NCBI GenBank assembly: GCA_930633495.1
Contig: CAKNFJ010000001.1
Coordinates: 5,045,001-5,109,000, forward strand
Reading direction: 5' to 3'
DNA from: Hyphomicrobiales bacterium
GTDB taxonomy: Bacteria; Pseudomonadota; Alphaproteobacteria; Rhizobiales; Beijerinckiaceae
Length of the DNA: 64,000 nt
The notes beneath the pieces are model-generated. The model saw only the letters and a list, made by a program, of their open reading frames with translations, made no database searches and was not told where the DNA came from. The position numbers and the translations under genes were made by a program. Of the stretch, positions 8,770-16,351 are shown piece after piece; positions within the stretch are counted from its first letter, which is position 1; the number at the start of each line of letters is the position of its first letter.

Positions 8770-9203
8770 TGTCCCGGCGGACCAGCTCACTGCCGTCGAT
8801 GAAAGATCATGAAATGATCAGCGACTGCCTGAAACCACGCCGAAGGTGCGTGCTTTGGGCGCTCTGGGCTGTGGCCGCGGGAACGCTGTTCATGGATCAG
8901 GCGGAAGCGCAGTCGGTCAAGATTGTCGGAATCGGCGCCTCAAGCTGCCAGTATTTCTTGCGGGAGACCAACGGCAAGCCAGAGGTCGAGAAAAACTTCT
9001 TCGCCTGGGCACAGGGGTACATGAGTGGCTTGCTGCTGCGGGCGCCCCCAGGAAAGGACGAGGATCTGGACCTCGCCCCGGACGTCTATCCGTTGCTCAA
9101 GCAGGCCGAGTTCCTGCGGAGCTTCTGCACGCGCAACCCCGACGCCGATTTCAGCGATGGGGTGAACGATCTCTATCGCACGCTCCGAGCTCCACCGAGT
9201 TGA
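8766..9203 (+). CDS. Secreted protein with a Rap1a/Tai-like pattern
   Basis: Up to 145 residues; the real start may be the Met at 8814, which leaves a normal signal peptide ending MDQAEAQS. The mature region has C-x3-FL, then WAQGYMSGLLL, then AEFLRSFCTRNPDADFSDGVNDLYRTL. This resembles the helical two-cysteine pattern of Rap1a/Tai-like periplasmic proteins; the match is by pattern only. It overlaps the preceding secreted protein by 4 bp, so the two form a pair. Confidence 0.6.
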   Translation: MMSRRTSSLPSMKDHEMISDCLKPRRRCVLWALWAVAAGTLFMDQAEAQSVKIVGIGASSCQYFLRETNGKPEVEKNFFAWAQGYMSGLLLRAPPGKDEDLDLAPDVYPLLKQAEFLRSFCTRNPDADFSDGVNDLYRTLRAPPS

Positions 9204-9282
9204 GGCCCGCAATCCTATCGGAAGGCAACGCAAATGGCGCCGACATAGGTGGCGTCGCTACCGAGGAACGAGTTCAGCAGAC

Positions 9283-9433
9283 GTGACCGCGACGTTTCAG
9301 TTTATCCATGATCTCGGTCACCAGATCATGGGCCTCGATTACCCGCACGGCCACTGGCTGATCAATATTGCGGCCGCGCTGTTGTTTGTCGTTGCGCCGG
9401 TGTGGACACTCTGGATTGGTCTGCGGCTCGGCC
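9283..9433 (+). pseudogene. Small membrane protein truncated by IS630-type sequence
   Basis: A GTG start at 9283 reads MTATFQFIHDLGHQIMGLDY and one hydrophobic helix (WLINIAAALLFVVAPVWTLW), then LRLGQA. The frame runs into IS630-derived DNA at about 9434, so the native C-terminus is lost. Function unknown. Confidence 0.4.
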
Positions 9434-9650
9434 AGGCGCGACGCTGTCCTTCCTGCCGCCCTACAGCCCAGACATGAACCCGATCGAGAATGCCTTCGCC
9501 AAGCTGAAGGCCATGCTCCGAGCCAAAGCAGAGCGCTCAATCGGCGCCTTGTGGGACGCAGTCGGCACCATCCTTCAGCTCTTCTCGCCGACCGAATGCG
9601 CCAACTACTTCAAGGCAGCCGGATATGATCCGGATTAAACCGGAAACGCT
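9434..9650 (+). mobile_element. IS630-family transposase remnant (3' end only)
   Basis: The plus-strand frame reads GATLSFLPPYSPDMNPIENA, the DDE-domain end of IS630 transposases, and continues to a stop at 9638 with FKAAGYDPD. Everything upstream of this domain is missing. The terminal sequence GGAAACGCTCTAG at 9641-9653 looks like an IS630-type end at a TA target. The element is inactive. Confidence 0.75.
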
Positions 9651-9654
9651 CTAG

Positions 9655-10510
9655 GGCGTAGCGACGATTTAAGGATTTGGGATTCCCCAATCGCCGCAAA
9701 TCGGATTTAAAGCTGATTTTGGAGATCGGCGATGGATTGCGACGCGCTTCGGGATGACCAATGGGAGCGGATCAAGGGCTTTGTCCCCGGGGGAACAAAG
9801 GGCAAGCGTGGTCCGCGCACCGACAACCGCAAGTTTTTGGATGCTCTTCTTTGGATGGCGCGTTCCGGCGGTCGCTGGCGCGATCTGCCCGAACGGCTTG
9901 GCGATCACCGCTCGGTGAAGCGGCGCTACTATCGTTGGATCGAGATGGGCGTTCTCGACGAGATGTTGGCGGTTCTGGCGCGTGAAGCCGATCTCGAATG
10001 GCTCATGGTCGATAGCACCATCGTGCGGGCGCACCAGCATGCGGCCGGCGCACGCAAGATAAAAGGGGGGCGGATGCCCAGGGCTTGGGCCGGTCTCGCG
10101 GCGGATTGAGCACGAAAATCCACGCGGCCACGGAAGCGCTCGGTCTTCCAATCCGATTGATCGGCTCTCCCGGACAGCGCAACGACATCGCCTTTGCCCA
10201 TGACTTGATCGACGGGATCGAGGCTGATGCCGCCATCGCCGATAAGGGCTACGACGCCGATCACCTCGTCAACAGGATCCTCGGGGATGGCACAGAGGTC
10301 GTCATCCCGCCCAAGCGCAACCGGAAAGACCTGCGCTCTTACGACGTCGACCTCTACAAGGAGCGCAATCGCATCGAGCGCTTCTTCAGCAAGCTCAAGC
10401 AGTTCCGGCGCGTCGCCACCCGATACGATAAACTGCTCGCCAATTTCATGGGCTTCGTCAAACTCGCCGCAATTGCCATATGGATCAAATAGTTAAATCG
10501 TCACTACGAC
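9655..10510 (+). mobile_element. IS5-family element (IS427-like), complete
   Basis: The terminal inverted repeats GGCGTAGCGACGATTTAA (9655-9672) and the complement of 10493-10510 match at 16 of 18 positions. Both ends are flanked by the 4-bp direct repeat CTAG (9651-9654, 10511-10514), which fits the YTAR targets of this family. It encodes a two-frame transposase and is inserted exactly at the end of the IS630 remnant. Confidence 0.88.
9732..10492 (+). CDS. IS5-family transposase, two frames joined by -1 frameshift
   Basis: OrfA (9732-10109) carries the helix-turn-helix part with DALLWMARSGGRWRDLPE and the first catalytic Asp in MVDSTIVRAHQH. OrfB (frame open from about 10061, internal ATG at 10085) carries GRSRGGLSTKIHA, ADKGYDADH and the YKERNRIERFFSKLKQ motif with the catalytic Glu. 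The slippery run AAAAGGGGGG at 10061-10070 is where a -1 shift would fuse them, as usual in this IS group. All key residues are present, so the element may be active. Confidence 0.85.
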
Positions 10511-10684
10511 CTAGTTGGTTGTTCCCGAGCGTTGGACGGCGCCGCCTCCCATCTCGCGTGTCACGTGTCGGAAACTCAACACGAACGCGAATGCGACAAA
10601 GGCGATGAGGGCCAGCAGTACAATCAGATTGCGTCTGCGGAGCTTGGCAGCGGCCCCAACTCGTTCAGTTTGGTGTGCTGACAT
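10511..10684 (-). CDS. Small single-TM protein, CoxF-like
   Basis: 57 residues starting MSAHQTERVG at 10684. A basic segment KLRRRN is followed by one TM helix (LIVLLALIAFVAFAFVLSF). The pattern resembles the tiny CoxF-type proteins of alphaproteobacterial oxidase loci; a similar protein lies at 12977-13123. The stop codon falls inside the CTAG duplicated by IS5, so the native C-terminus may have been replaced. Not recognised beyond topology. Confidence 0.5.
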   Translation of the reverse strand: MSAHQTERVGAAAKLRRRNLIVLLALIAFVAFAFVLSFRHVTREMGGGAVQRSGTTN

Positions 10685-10718
10685 ATTCCATAACTCTGCG
10701 AGATTTGATTAAGCTGGG

Positions 10719-11768
10719 TCACCGAATGGCGATCGAGCCGGTCGCCTCTGACGATGATCCGGTTGCTCCATAGGGATCGAGCAGGGCAGCGTCTGGTCGG
10801 CTGATTTCAACCCGGCCGGCCACAACGCTTTGCAAGCGCTCGGGACCCATTTCCTTCAGCATTTTGCGGAAGCTGGAGTGCATTCCGCCATCGGCATATG
10901 CGAGCACAGGAGAGGGAGCACTCGCGCTCGTGAGTGCGCTGTAGCGCCTGTCATCGCTTGCGCGTCTCTCCGAAATCAAAGTTTGAATGGCCGGTTCGAT
11001 CTCGTAGGCCGGGCACTGGCTACCGGCGACGAAACGCGAGTTGTCCCCCGCGGCATCGAAGACATATCGCCTTTCGCAGGCCGCAACCTTCGGAGGTTGC
11101 CTTGTCGCCTCGAAGTGATCGAACCCTTCCTTCAGATTGCGCCAAAAAGCGATGTGCGGGCTGTTGCGGTGAGCTGCCAAGTTCTCCGGTGTCATCCGGA
11201 AGGGTAACGCTTGCACCTGGAAGCTCTTCTGGCCACCGGCAAACGCTTCGCGAGCCAATCCGAAAATCTCCGTCACGCCATCATCCGTCATGGCGAAGCA
11301 GCCCGCGGACGTGCAGGCTCCATGGACCATCAGCGCGGAACCCGTGAAGCCCTGCGATCGCTCCAACGCGTTCGGATAGCCCAGATTGAACGATAGGTAG
11401 AACTGTGACCTGGGGTTCATCAGGTCAGGAGTGACCGTGTAAATTCCCTCCGGGGCTTGCCGATCGCCTTCGCGCGTTTTGGGGCCAAGTTGCCCCGACC
11501 AGCGACACATCGGATAGGTTTTGAGGAGAGCAAACCGGCCACTTCGATCCCGCTTCCAAACCTCCAGCTCGCTCTCTTTTTTGAAGATGCGGATGAAGAT
11601 CGGGTCGGCTTGCGACATGCCTTTCGTCGACATTTGCGAGACCAGCTTCGCAGGCAGGGGCTGCAAATGCCGCGCGTCATCACCATCGCCCACGACGCAG
11701 CCGGAAAGCAGCGCCAAAAGGCCGATGGCCGTCGCAATTTTGACCAAGGTCGAGGAGCGTTGAGACAT
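10719..11768 (-). CDS. L,D-transpeptidase (YafK-type murein enzyme), lipoprotein
   Basis: 349 residues. The lipobox LLSGC puts the lipidated Cys at 24. The YkuD-type catalytic segment reads MVHGACTSAGCFAM, with His149 and the nucleophile Cys157. This family cross-links peptidoglycan or attaches proteins to it in the periplasm. A C-terminal extension of about 150 residues with SYPAYEIEP-like elements is typical of the YafK group. It is monocistronic and read from a MerR-type promoter at 11816-11846, which ties wall remodelling to metal stress in this region. Confidence 0.85.
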   Translation of the reverse strand: MSQRSSTLVKIATAIGLLALLSGCVVGDGDDARHLQPLPAKLVSQMSTKGMSQADPIFIRIFKKESELEVWKRDRSGRFALLKTYPMCRWSGQLGPKTREGDRQAPEGIYTVTPDLMNPRSQFYLSFNLGYPNALERSQGFTGSALMVHGACTSAGCFAMTDDGVTEIFGLAREAFAGGQKSFQVQALPFRMTPENLAAHRNSPHIAFWRNLKEGFDHFEATRQPPKVAACERRYVFDAAGDNSRFVAGSQCPAYEIEPAIQTLISERRASDDRRYSALTSASAPSPVLAYADGGMHSSFRKMLKEMGPERLQSVVAGRVEISRPDAALLDPYGATGSSSEATGSIAIR

Positions 11769-11815
11769 TGCTTGAGGATGACCGGCTATGGCTTCTGAGG
11801 CGTTAATAGCGAGTT

Positions 11816-11846
11816 AGCCTACAAGCTGATGCCACTAGAGGTTCAA
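11816..11846 (-). promoter_or_regulatory. MerR-type elongated promoter for the L,D-transpeptidase
   Basis: On the minus strand: TTGAAC, a 19-bp spacer containing CTCTAGTGGCATCAG, then TAGGCT. The 19-bp spacer and the dyad between the boxes are the hallmark of MerR-family activation. One of four such sites here. Confidence 0.65.
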
Positions 11847-11888
11847 GGGGCAAAGTGCCGCGCAGTTGAACCTTTGGCAGAATGGGGC

Positions 11889-11919
11889 TTGAACCTCATG
11901 TCACTATAGGTGCGACACC
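11889..11919 (+). promoter_or_regulatory. MerR-type promoter, divergent, weak -10
   Basis: TTGAAC, 19-bp spacer with ACCTCATG-TCA-CTATAGGT as the 8-3-8 dyad, then GACACC, a poor -10 box. It points away from the L,D-transpeptidase toward a small ORF at 11944. Confidence 0.45.
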
Positions 11920-11943
11920 TGCGGGAACGTAGGAGTTTGCGAA

Positions 11944-12078
11944 GTGAAAAGTTCCCGCCAGATCCTCTGGCGCTCAACCGCGACGTTCGCCGCGGATTGG
12001 AGAAAGCCGGCGGTGTCCCAGATCCCGCGCTACGCCCTCGCCGTCGCAATGCTGCGATCGGCCCGTGGACTCGCTTGA
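11944..12078 (+). CDS. Possible 44-residue basic protein
   Basis: GTG start at 11944 with AGGAG eight bases upstream, and a MerR-type promoter at 11889-11919. It reads MKSSRQILWRSTATFAADWR and then IPRYALAVAMLRSARGLA. It is basic and Trp-containing, with no clear TM helix and no family recognised. The rest up to 12180 shows nothing clear. It is supported only by ribosome site and promoter position. Confidence 0.35.
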   Translation: MKSSRQILWRSTATFAADWRKPAVSQIPRYALAVAMLRSARGLA

Positions 12079-12180
12079 GCTGTGTGTGCCGCTCACAAGT
12101 ACCGCCCGTGGTGGCGTCATAGGGCGGAACGACCCGGAAGCCGAGATCCCGTTCCTCCCATCGAGCGATCCGCTGAGCCC

Positions 12181-12819
12181 CTAGCGAGGTGGGGTAATGC
12201 TCGCGGTCACCACCTCCGGACGGCCGAGAATGCGGCCCAAGTCCTGCCAATCGTTTTGGTTGGTCGGGGACTGACGCTTGATGAAGGTCAAGCCGGAGCG
12301 CGACCACGGGAGGATTTTATCGATCTGGTTGTCCAGAACGAATTCTCCACGATCGGTCACGACGGTAAGAACTGCGTGCCCGCCACCTTCGCGGTCAATC
12401 ACGACTGTGATCAAGAGCGAGGAGAGCGGCCAGCCCCTCCTCAAAAGCTCGCGCCGCTTTTCCAGCACATAATCCTCGCAGTCCCCTCTTCCGGTCGTTG
12501 CGTAAGTCCAGCGCTCGGCGACGCCGAACTGATCGAAATCGGTTACCGGCTCAATGGCTTTATTGAAGCGGAGGTTGATTTCAACAAGCTCCGCCCAGCG
12601 TGCGTCGGTCAGGCCCACGGTCTGCCTACCAGTTCGCTGAGGAACACAGTCTGTCGGGTTAGCATTGCAAAATTGACCCCACCCAATGGGGGGCAAGGCG
12701 GCTTGTCCGGCATGAAGGTGAGCAAAGTCGGTAAGGCCATTGGCGCTCGCCGGCGACAAACAAATCTGGGCTGCGATGATAGCAGCAACGACAAAGCAAG
12801 ATCTGGCGAGCGCAAGCAT
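12181..12819 (-). CDS. Transglutaminase-like cysteine peptidase (BTLCP family)
   Basis: 212 residues with a Sec signal ending SPASANG. The papain/transglutaminase-type triad is visible: Cys114 in RGDCEDYVLEK, His148 in GGGHAVLTVV and Asp163 in EFVLDNQID. BTLCP proteins are periplasmic cysteine peptidases, often linked to RTX adhesin (LapG-type) processing; no partner adhesin is seen here. The ribosome site TAGGAG sits 6 bases before the ATG. It is surrounded by small metal-linked genes and has no clear operon partner. Confidence 0.85.
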   Translation of the reverse strand: MLALARSCFVVAAIIAAQICLSPASANGLTDFAHLHAGQAALPPIGWGQFCNANPTDCVPQRTGRQTVGLTDARWAELVEINLRFNKAIEPVTDFDQFGVAERWTYATTGRGDCEDYVLEKRRELLRRGWPLSSLLITVVIDREGGGHAVLTVVTDRGEFVLDNQIDKILPWSRSGLTFIKRQSPTNQNDWQDLGRILGRPEVVTASITPPR

Positions 12820-12976
12820 GACAATCTCCTATCGAGAATTGTCGTAGCCCGCGAATTCGAATCGAACAAAAATCTCGGTATAAATTGAGAGAATGATATT
12901 CAGGGTTCGTTTTCTTTAACAAATGGTTCTTTCAAAATGCCGCTCACCGCATCAGGCGAGATCAAGGAGTACGTTT

Positions 12977-13123
12977 ATGAGATCTCGTAACAGAGCCTTG
13001 GCGCTGGCTTTGATTGTTCTTGCAGGCGTCTTTTACGCTGTATCGTTTGTGCGCATGCAACAGACGGAGGACCGGAGACACGTCGAGGATCCAAACGTGC
13101 ATTCGACGCCCGGCAAACTGTGA
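12977..13123 (+). CDS. Small single-TM protein, CoxF-like
   Basis: 48 residues. ATG at 12977 with AAGGAG upstream. A basic N-terminus MRSRNR leads into one TM helix (ALALALIVLAGVFYAVSFV), then RMQQTEDRRHVED. Same design as the protein at 10511-10684 and like CoxF-type oxidase-associated proteins. Function unknown. Confidence 0.55.
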   Translation: MRSRNRALALALIVLAGVFYAVSFVRMQQTEDRRHVEDPNVHSTPGKL

Positions 13124-13160
13124 CCTGTGAAATTGCGTCAATCTGCCTCAGAATGCCGCC

Positions 13161-13191
13161 TTGAACCTCTAGTGACTACAGCTTGTATCCT
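13161..13191 (+). promoter_or_regulatory. MerR-type promoter for the zinc-ribbon gene
   Basis: TTGAAC (13161-13166), 19-bp spacer containing CTCTAGTGACTACAG, TATCCT (13186-13191). The clearest -10 box of the four related sites; it lies 31 bp upstream of the start at 13223. Confidence 0.7.
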
Positions 13192-13222
13192 GGGCGTCCA
13201 GTGTTCGTTAGGAGCGCCTGCA

Positions 13223-13618
13223 ATGAATGATACCGCTTCCAAGCCGCATGAAGGATTGCCGTGCCCGGTCTGCCGCGTCGATCTCGTCATGAGCGATCGA
13301 CAGGGCATCGAAATCGATTACTGCCCCAAGTGCCGCGGCGTTTGGCTCAACCGCGGCGAACTGGACAAAATCATTGAGCGCAGTTTGCGGGAGCCAAGTT
13401 CAGCTCAGGAGCAACCGCAGCCCAGCTTCCTAACTCAGCCCGGCGCTCCAACACCTTGGGGGGCAGCACTCGCTCAACCTGGCTACCAGGGCTATGCGCC
13501 CCAAGGCGGTCATCAAAGTGGCTACGACAGTCATGGCGGGAGCCACGGAGGGGGGCATGGCGGTGGCCATGGTGGCGGTTTCGGCCGACGGGGGTTCCTC
13601 GGCCGGATCTTCGACTGA
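13223..13618 (+). CDS. TFIIB-type zinc-ribbon protein with Gly/His-rich tail
   Basis: 131 residues. The start at 13223 (MNDTASKPHE) is preferred because it has an AGGAG site and lies downstream of the MerR-type promoter. A zinc ribbon uses Cys14, Cys17, Cys34 and Cys37 (CPVC ... CPKCRGVWLNRGELDKI), the zf-TFIIB family pattern. The C-terminal third is low complexity, rich in Gly, His and Ser (HGGSHGGGHGGGHGGGFG), which may bind or buffer metal. Cytoplasmic. The role is unknown; metal control is inferred from the promoter. Confidence 0.75.
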   Translation: MNDTASKPHEGLPCPVCRVDLVMSDRQGIEIDYCPKCRGVWLNRGELDKIIERSLREPSSAQEQPQPSFLTQPGAPTPWGAALAQPGYQGYAPQGGHQSGYDSHGGSHGGGHGGGHGGGFGRRGFLGRIFD

Positions 13619-13632
13619 ACTGACCGCGAAAG

Positions 13633-14547
13633 TCAGATCCGAGTGTCGTGTCCAGAGGACTGCCGAATGTCCTCGTCCTCAATCTGAATGGTCGTGTGCG
13701 AGATTCCAAACTCCTCGCGCATGACCACGCTGGCGGCTTGCAGGGTGCTCTTCGCCTGCGACATATCAGACGTGATGACGTGACAGCTCATTGCATCGAG
13801 ACCGGATGTGAGCGTCCAGACGTGGAGATCGTGGACCGCGGTGACATTCGGAAGTGACGCCAAACGAGCTTCGATCGCTCCGACGTCGATCTCCGGCGGT
13901 GTCCCCTCCATCAGGATGTGGACCGCCTGTTTCAGGAGCATCCAGGTGCGCGGGACGATGAAGAGCCCGATCGCCGCGCCGATGATCGGGTCGGCCAGTT
14001 TCCACCCTGTGAACATCACCACTGCGGCAGCAACAATGACACCTAGCGAGCCCAACATATCGCCGAGCACCTCGTAGTAGGCGCCTTTGACGTTCAGGCT
14101 TTCGGACGAACCGCCTGAGAGCAATTTTAGGCTCAGTAGATTGACGAACAGGCCGATGACCGCAACAATCAGCATGGGACCACCGAGGATCTCCGGCGGG
14201 TTTTTGAAGCGTTGATAGGCCTCGAATAGGATGTAGACGGTCAGCAGCAACAGCACGACCGCATTCGCGAGCGCCGATAGAATTTCAAGGCGAACATACC
14301 CGAACGTCTGCTTTGGCGTGGAGGGGCGCTCAGCAAATCGAATGGCAATAAGCGCCAGCGCCAAACCGCCCGCATCGGTGAGCATGTGCGCGGCATCTGC
14401 CAGCAGGGCCAGACTGCCGGTCCAGAGGCCTCCAACAACCTCCGCAATCATGAAGGTTGTCGTGAGGCCGAGAGCAAGCGCGAGGCGCGACTTGTGCTTG
14501 CCAGCGCCGGTGACCTGCGCTCCGCCGTGAGAATGTCCTGCGCCCAT
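13633..14547 (-). CDS. czcD: Cation diffusion facilitator (CzcD/ZitB-type metal exporter)
   Basis: 304 residues with six TM helices. The TM2 metal site reads AAHMLTDAGG (His54, Asp58). The TM5 site reads EVLGD, with Glu where many zinc CDFs have His. A cytoplasmic C-terminal domain follows (VHDLHVWTLTSGLDAMSCH). It exports Zn(II) or similar divalent cations by proton antiport. The short His-rich N-terminus (MGAGHSHGG) is typical. It is the last gene of the minus-strand metal operon starting at 19105, after a 106-bp gap. Metal preference is not certain. Confidence 0.88.
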   Translation of the reverse strand: MGAGHSHGGAQVTGAGKHKSRLALALGLTTTFMIAEVVGGLWTGSLALLADAAHMLTDAGGLALALIAIRFAERPSTPKQTFGYVRLEILSALANAVVLLLLTVYILFEAYQRFKNPPEILGGPMLIVAVIGLFVNLLSLKLLSGGSSESLNVKGAYYEVLGDMLGSLGVIVAAAVVMFTGWKLADPIIGAAIGLFIVPRTWMLLKQAVHILMEGTPPEIDVGAIEARLASLPNVTAVHDLHVWTLTSGLDAMSCHVITSDMSQAKSTLQAASVVMREEFGISHTTIQIEDEDIRQSSGHDTRI

Positions 14548-14653
14548 GAAGCCCTCTCAATCGATTTGCAGCTAGGCCGATCGAAATCGGAACCTGGAGG
14601 AATTGAGACGAAGGCCCATCCTTCTGGCCCGTCCTTGGAAGCAGCCGACGAGA

Positions 14654-15208
14654 CTAGGAATGGTCATTGTGAGGCGGCTGACCCGGGCTCTCGATCCGAA
14701 CGTCGGCCTTTAGCCGGCCGGCCCGAGCAAAAATGAACTCGACGGGCAGAGTGGTACCTGGCTCGACCTTCTGCCTCAAACCGATGAGACGAATTTGCTG
14801 ATAGTCAGGCTTGAGGCTTGTCTTTGCCGACGGAGCCAGATCGATCTCACCAAGCTCGTCCATTCTCGTGCTGGCTGAGCGCCGGATGGTCCTCTCAAAC
14901 ACGACGCCAGAGGCTGCAGTCGTTTCGACGGCAACAAGTCGATCCAGCCTCGGGGCGTTATTCTCAAAGATTGCGAACACTGGCAGGTCGTCCCCAACCA
15001 AGGCCGTCCCGCTCGACCACGGGTGTATTACGGATACACCGTTGGCCCGAGCTACGGGCTCAGTATGGGTCATGCCCAGCAGCAGGAACGGCCCAACACC
15101 TATCAGCGCCAGGCCGACCGTCCTGCCAACGGCTTTATAGCTCGGAGAAGCGACCTGGTCGGCTCGTCCGAGAGCATCGATAAATTTCCTGAACCCGGTG
15201 CCAATCAT
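14654..15208 (-). CDS. PCuAC-like protein lacking the copper ligands
   Basis: 184 residues. A 30-residue cytoplasmic-looking start is followed by one hydrophobic segment (VGLALIGVGPFLLLG) and a PCuAC/DUF461 fold recognisable from IHPW, FENNAPRLDRLVAV, LKPDYQQIRLIGL and VEPGTTLPVEFIFARAG. The HxM/MxM copper ligands of true PCuAC are missing: the HEM position reads FER and the HLM position reads QIR. It overlaps lspA by 4 bp, so it belongs to the lead/zinc-type operon. It may be a structural or non-copper relative. Confidence 0.65.
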   Translation of the reverse strand: MIGTGFRKFIDALGRADQVASPSYKAVGRTVGLALIGVGPFLLLGMTHTEPVARANGVSVIHPWSSGTALVGDDLPVFAIFENNAPRLDRLVAVETTAASGVVFERTIRRSASTRMDELGEIDLAPSAKTSLKPDYQQIRLIGLRQKVEPGTTLPVEFIFARAGRLKADVRIESPGQPPHNDHS

Positions 15209-15723
15209 TTGGAGCCGCCCTTCAATCCTGTGTGGGACGGAGCCGATCGCGAATTCAGCGGCATCAAGCTGACCACCAGTATCAAAGACACGCCGATGCT
15301 GATGGCGATGTCGGCTCCGTTGAAGGTCGGCCAGTGGTAGCCTGCCCAGTGAAGATCGATGAAATCGGTGACGGCGCCTTGTCGCCAGCGATCCGTGGCG
15401 TTGCCCAGGGCTCCACCCGCGATCAAAGACAATCCTATCTGCTCCAGATTTGTCTCACTCTTCGCAGCCCAGACCAGCAATCCTATAGCGACGACAAACT
15501 TGAAGAGGCCGAGAGCGCCGGGCCAGGCGTCCAGCCACTCGCTGCCCAAGCCGAAGCTGACCCCGTAGTTGAAGCCGAGCCTTACATTCAGAAACGGCGT
15601 CAATTCGATGATGCGCGGAGGCACCATGACCTTGTTGAGGATCAACCACTTGCTGATCTGATCGGCGGCTAGCGCAACAGCTGCCCAAGCAAGCACGCGA
15701 CGGGTTGTCCGAGCCTGTGACAT
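15205..15723 (-). CDS. lspA: Signal peptidase II of a metal-resistance operon
   Basis: 172 residues; the start MSQARTTRR at 15723 gives normal LspA length. Four TM helices. The catalytic aspartates are Asp111 in GNATDRW and Asp138 in FNGADIAI. Cleaves prolipoproteins. It overlaps the methyltransferase gene by 1 bp and the PCuAC-like gene by 4 bp. An LspA in a P-type ATPase operon parallels PbrC of lead-resistance operons, so it is likely an extra, operon-specific copy. Confidence 0.88.
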   Translation of the reverse strand: MSQARTTRRVLAWAAVALAADQISKWLILNKVMVPPRIIELTPFLNVRLGFNYGVSFGLGSEWLDAWPGALGLFKFVVAIGLLVWAAKSETNLEQIGLSLIAGGALGNATDRWRQGAVTDFIDLHWAGYHWPTFNGADIAISIGVSLILVVSLMPLNSRSAPSHTGLKGGSK

Positions 15724-16349
15724 TACATGTTCCCGGATTGTTGAGAGCGATAGCCGATCCATCGGCCTACGCGCGCGCAATAGGCACGGTAAGGCTCGCC
15801 CAAAGCCTTCAGCAGAACGCCTTCTTCGATGCGTACCTGGAGCGCTATCGCATAGAGCGCCGACACTGTGAGTCCAGCCTGGACGATGCTCGGCTTGGCG
15901 ATGAAAAGGCCGCCGAATAGGAGTGCTTGGCCGACAAAAACGGGATTGCGCGAGATGGCGAACGGACCCCCATCAACGATAGGCCCGACGTGGTCTTCAG
16001 CCGTCCCGATCCGCCATGAGGCACCCATGTAACCCTGCGCAAAAAGGGCAAGGCAGACTCCGGCAAGCACCAGGACGAATCCCACCACGTCTGGCGCATT
16101 TCCGCCCAGTAGGCCCGACAACGGATCGGCGGAAAATGCACTACCAAAAATTGTCGTGCCTAACGGCCACAGCACCGCTCCTGCGAACGACAGCCTGAAC
16201 AGCAGCGCCGGCACGAATTGGCGCGGCGATCCGTTGTCGAATAACCACACTGGCTGATCTGAGGATCGAGCTAGCGCGGACGATAGCGCCAAGAATCCCG
16301 CAACGTAGGCGATGGCCACCCCGTACGCCGCGAGTTCCAGGGCCGACAT
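15723..16349 (-). CDS. Isoprenylcysteine carboxyl methyltransferase-like membrane protein
   Basis: 208 residues, about five TM helices. The C-terminal half has the ICMT/PEMT-type SAM-binding pattern: GPIVDGGPFAISRNPVFVGQ and then RIEEGVLLKALGEPYRAYCARVGR. Sits 2 bp after the P-type ATPase stop and overlaps lspA. ICMT-like proteins recur in heavy-metal operons; the substrate is unknown. Confidence 0.78.
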   Translation of the reverse strand: MSALELAAYGVAIAYVAGFLALSSALARSSDQPVWLFDNGSPRQFVPALLFRLSFAGAVLWPLGTTIFGSAFSADPLSGLLGGNAPDVVGFVLVLAGVCLALFAQGYMGASWRIGTAEDHVGPIVDGGPFAISRNPVFVGQALLFGGLFIAKPSIVQAGLTVSALYAIALQVRIEEGVLLKALGEPYRAYCARVGRWIGYRSQQSGNM

Positions 16350-16351
16350 TG

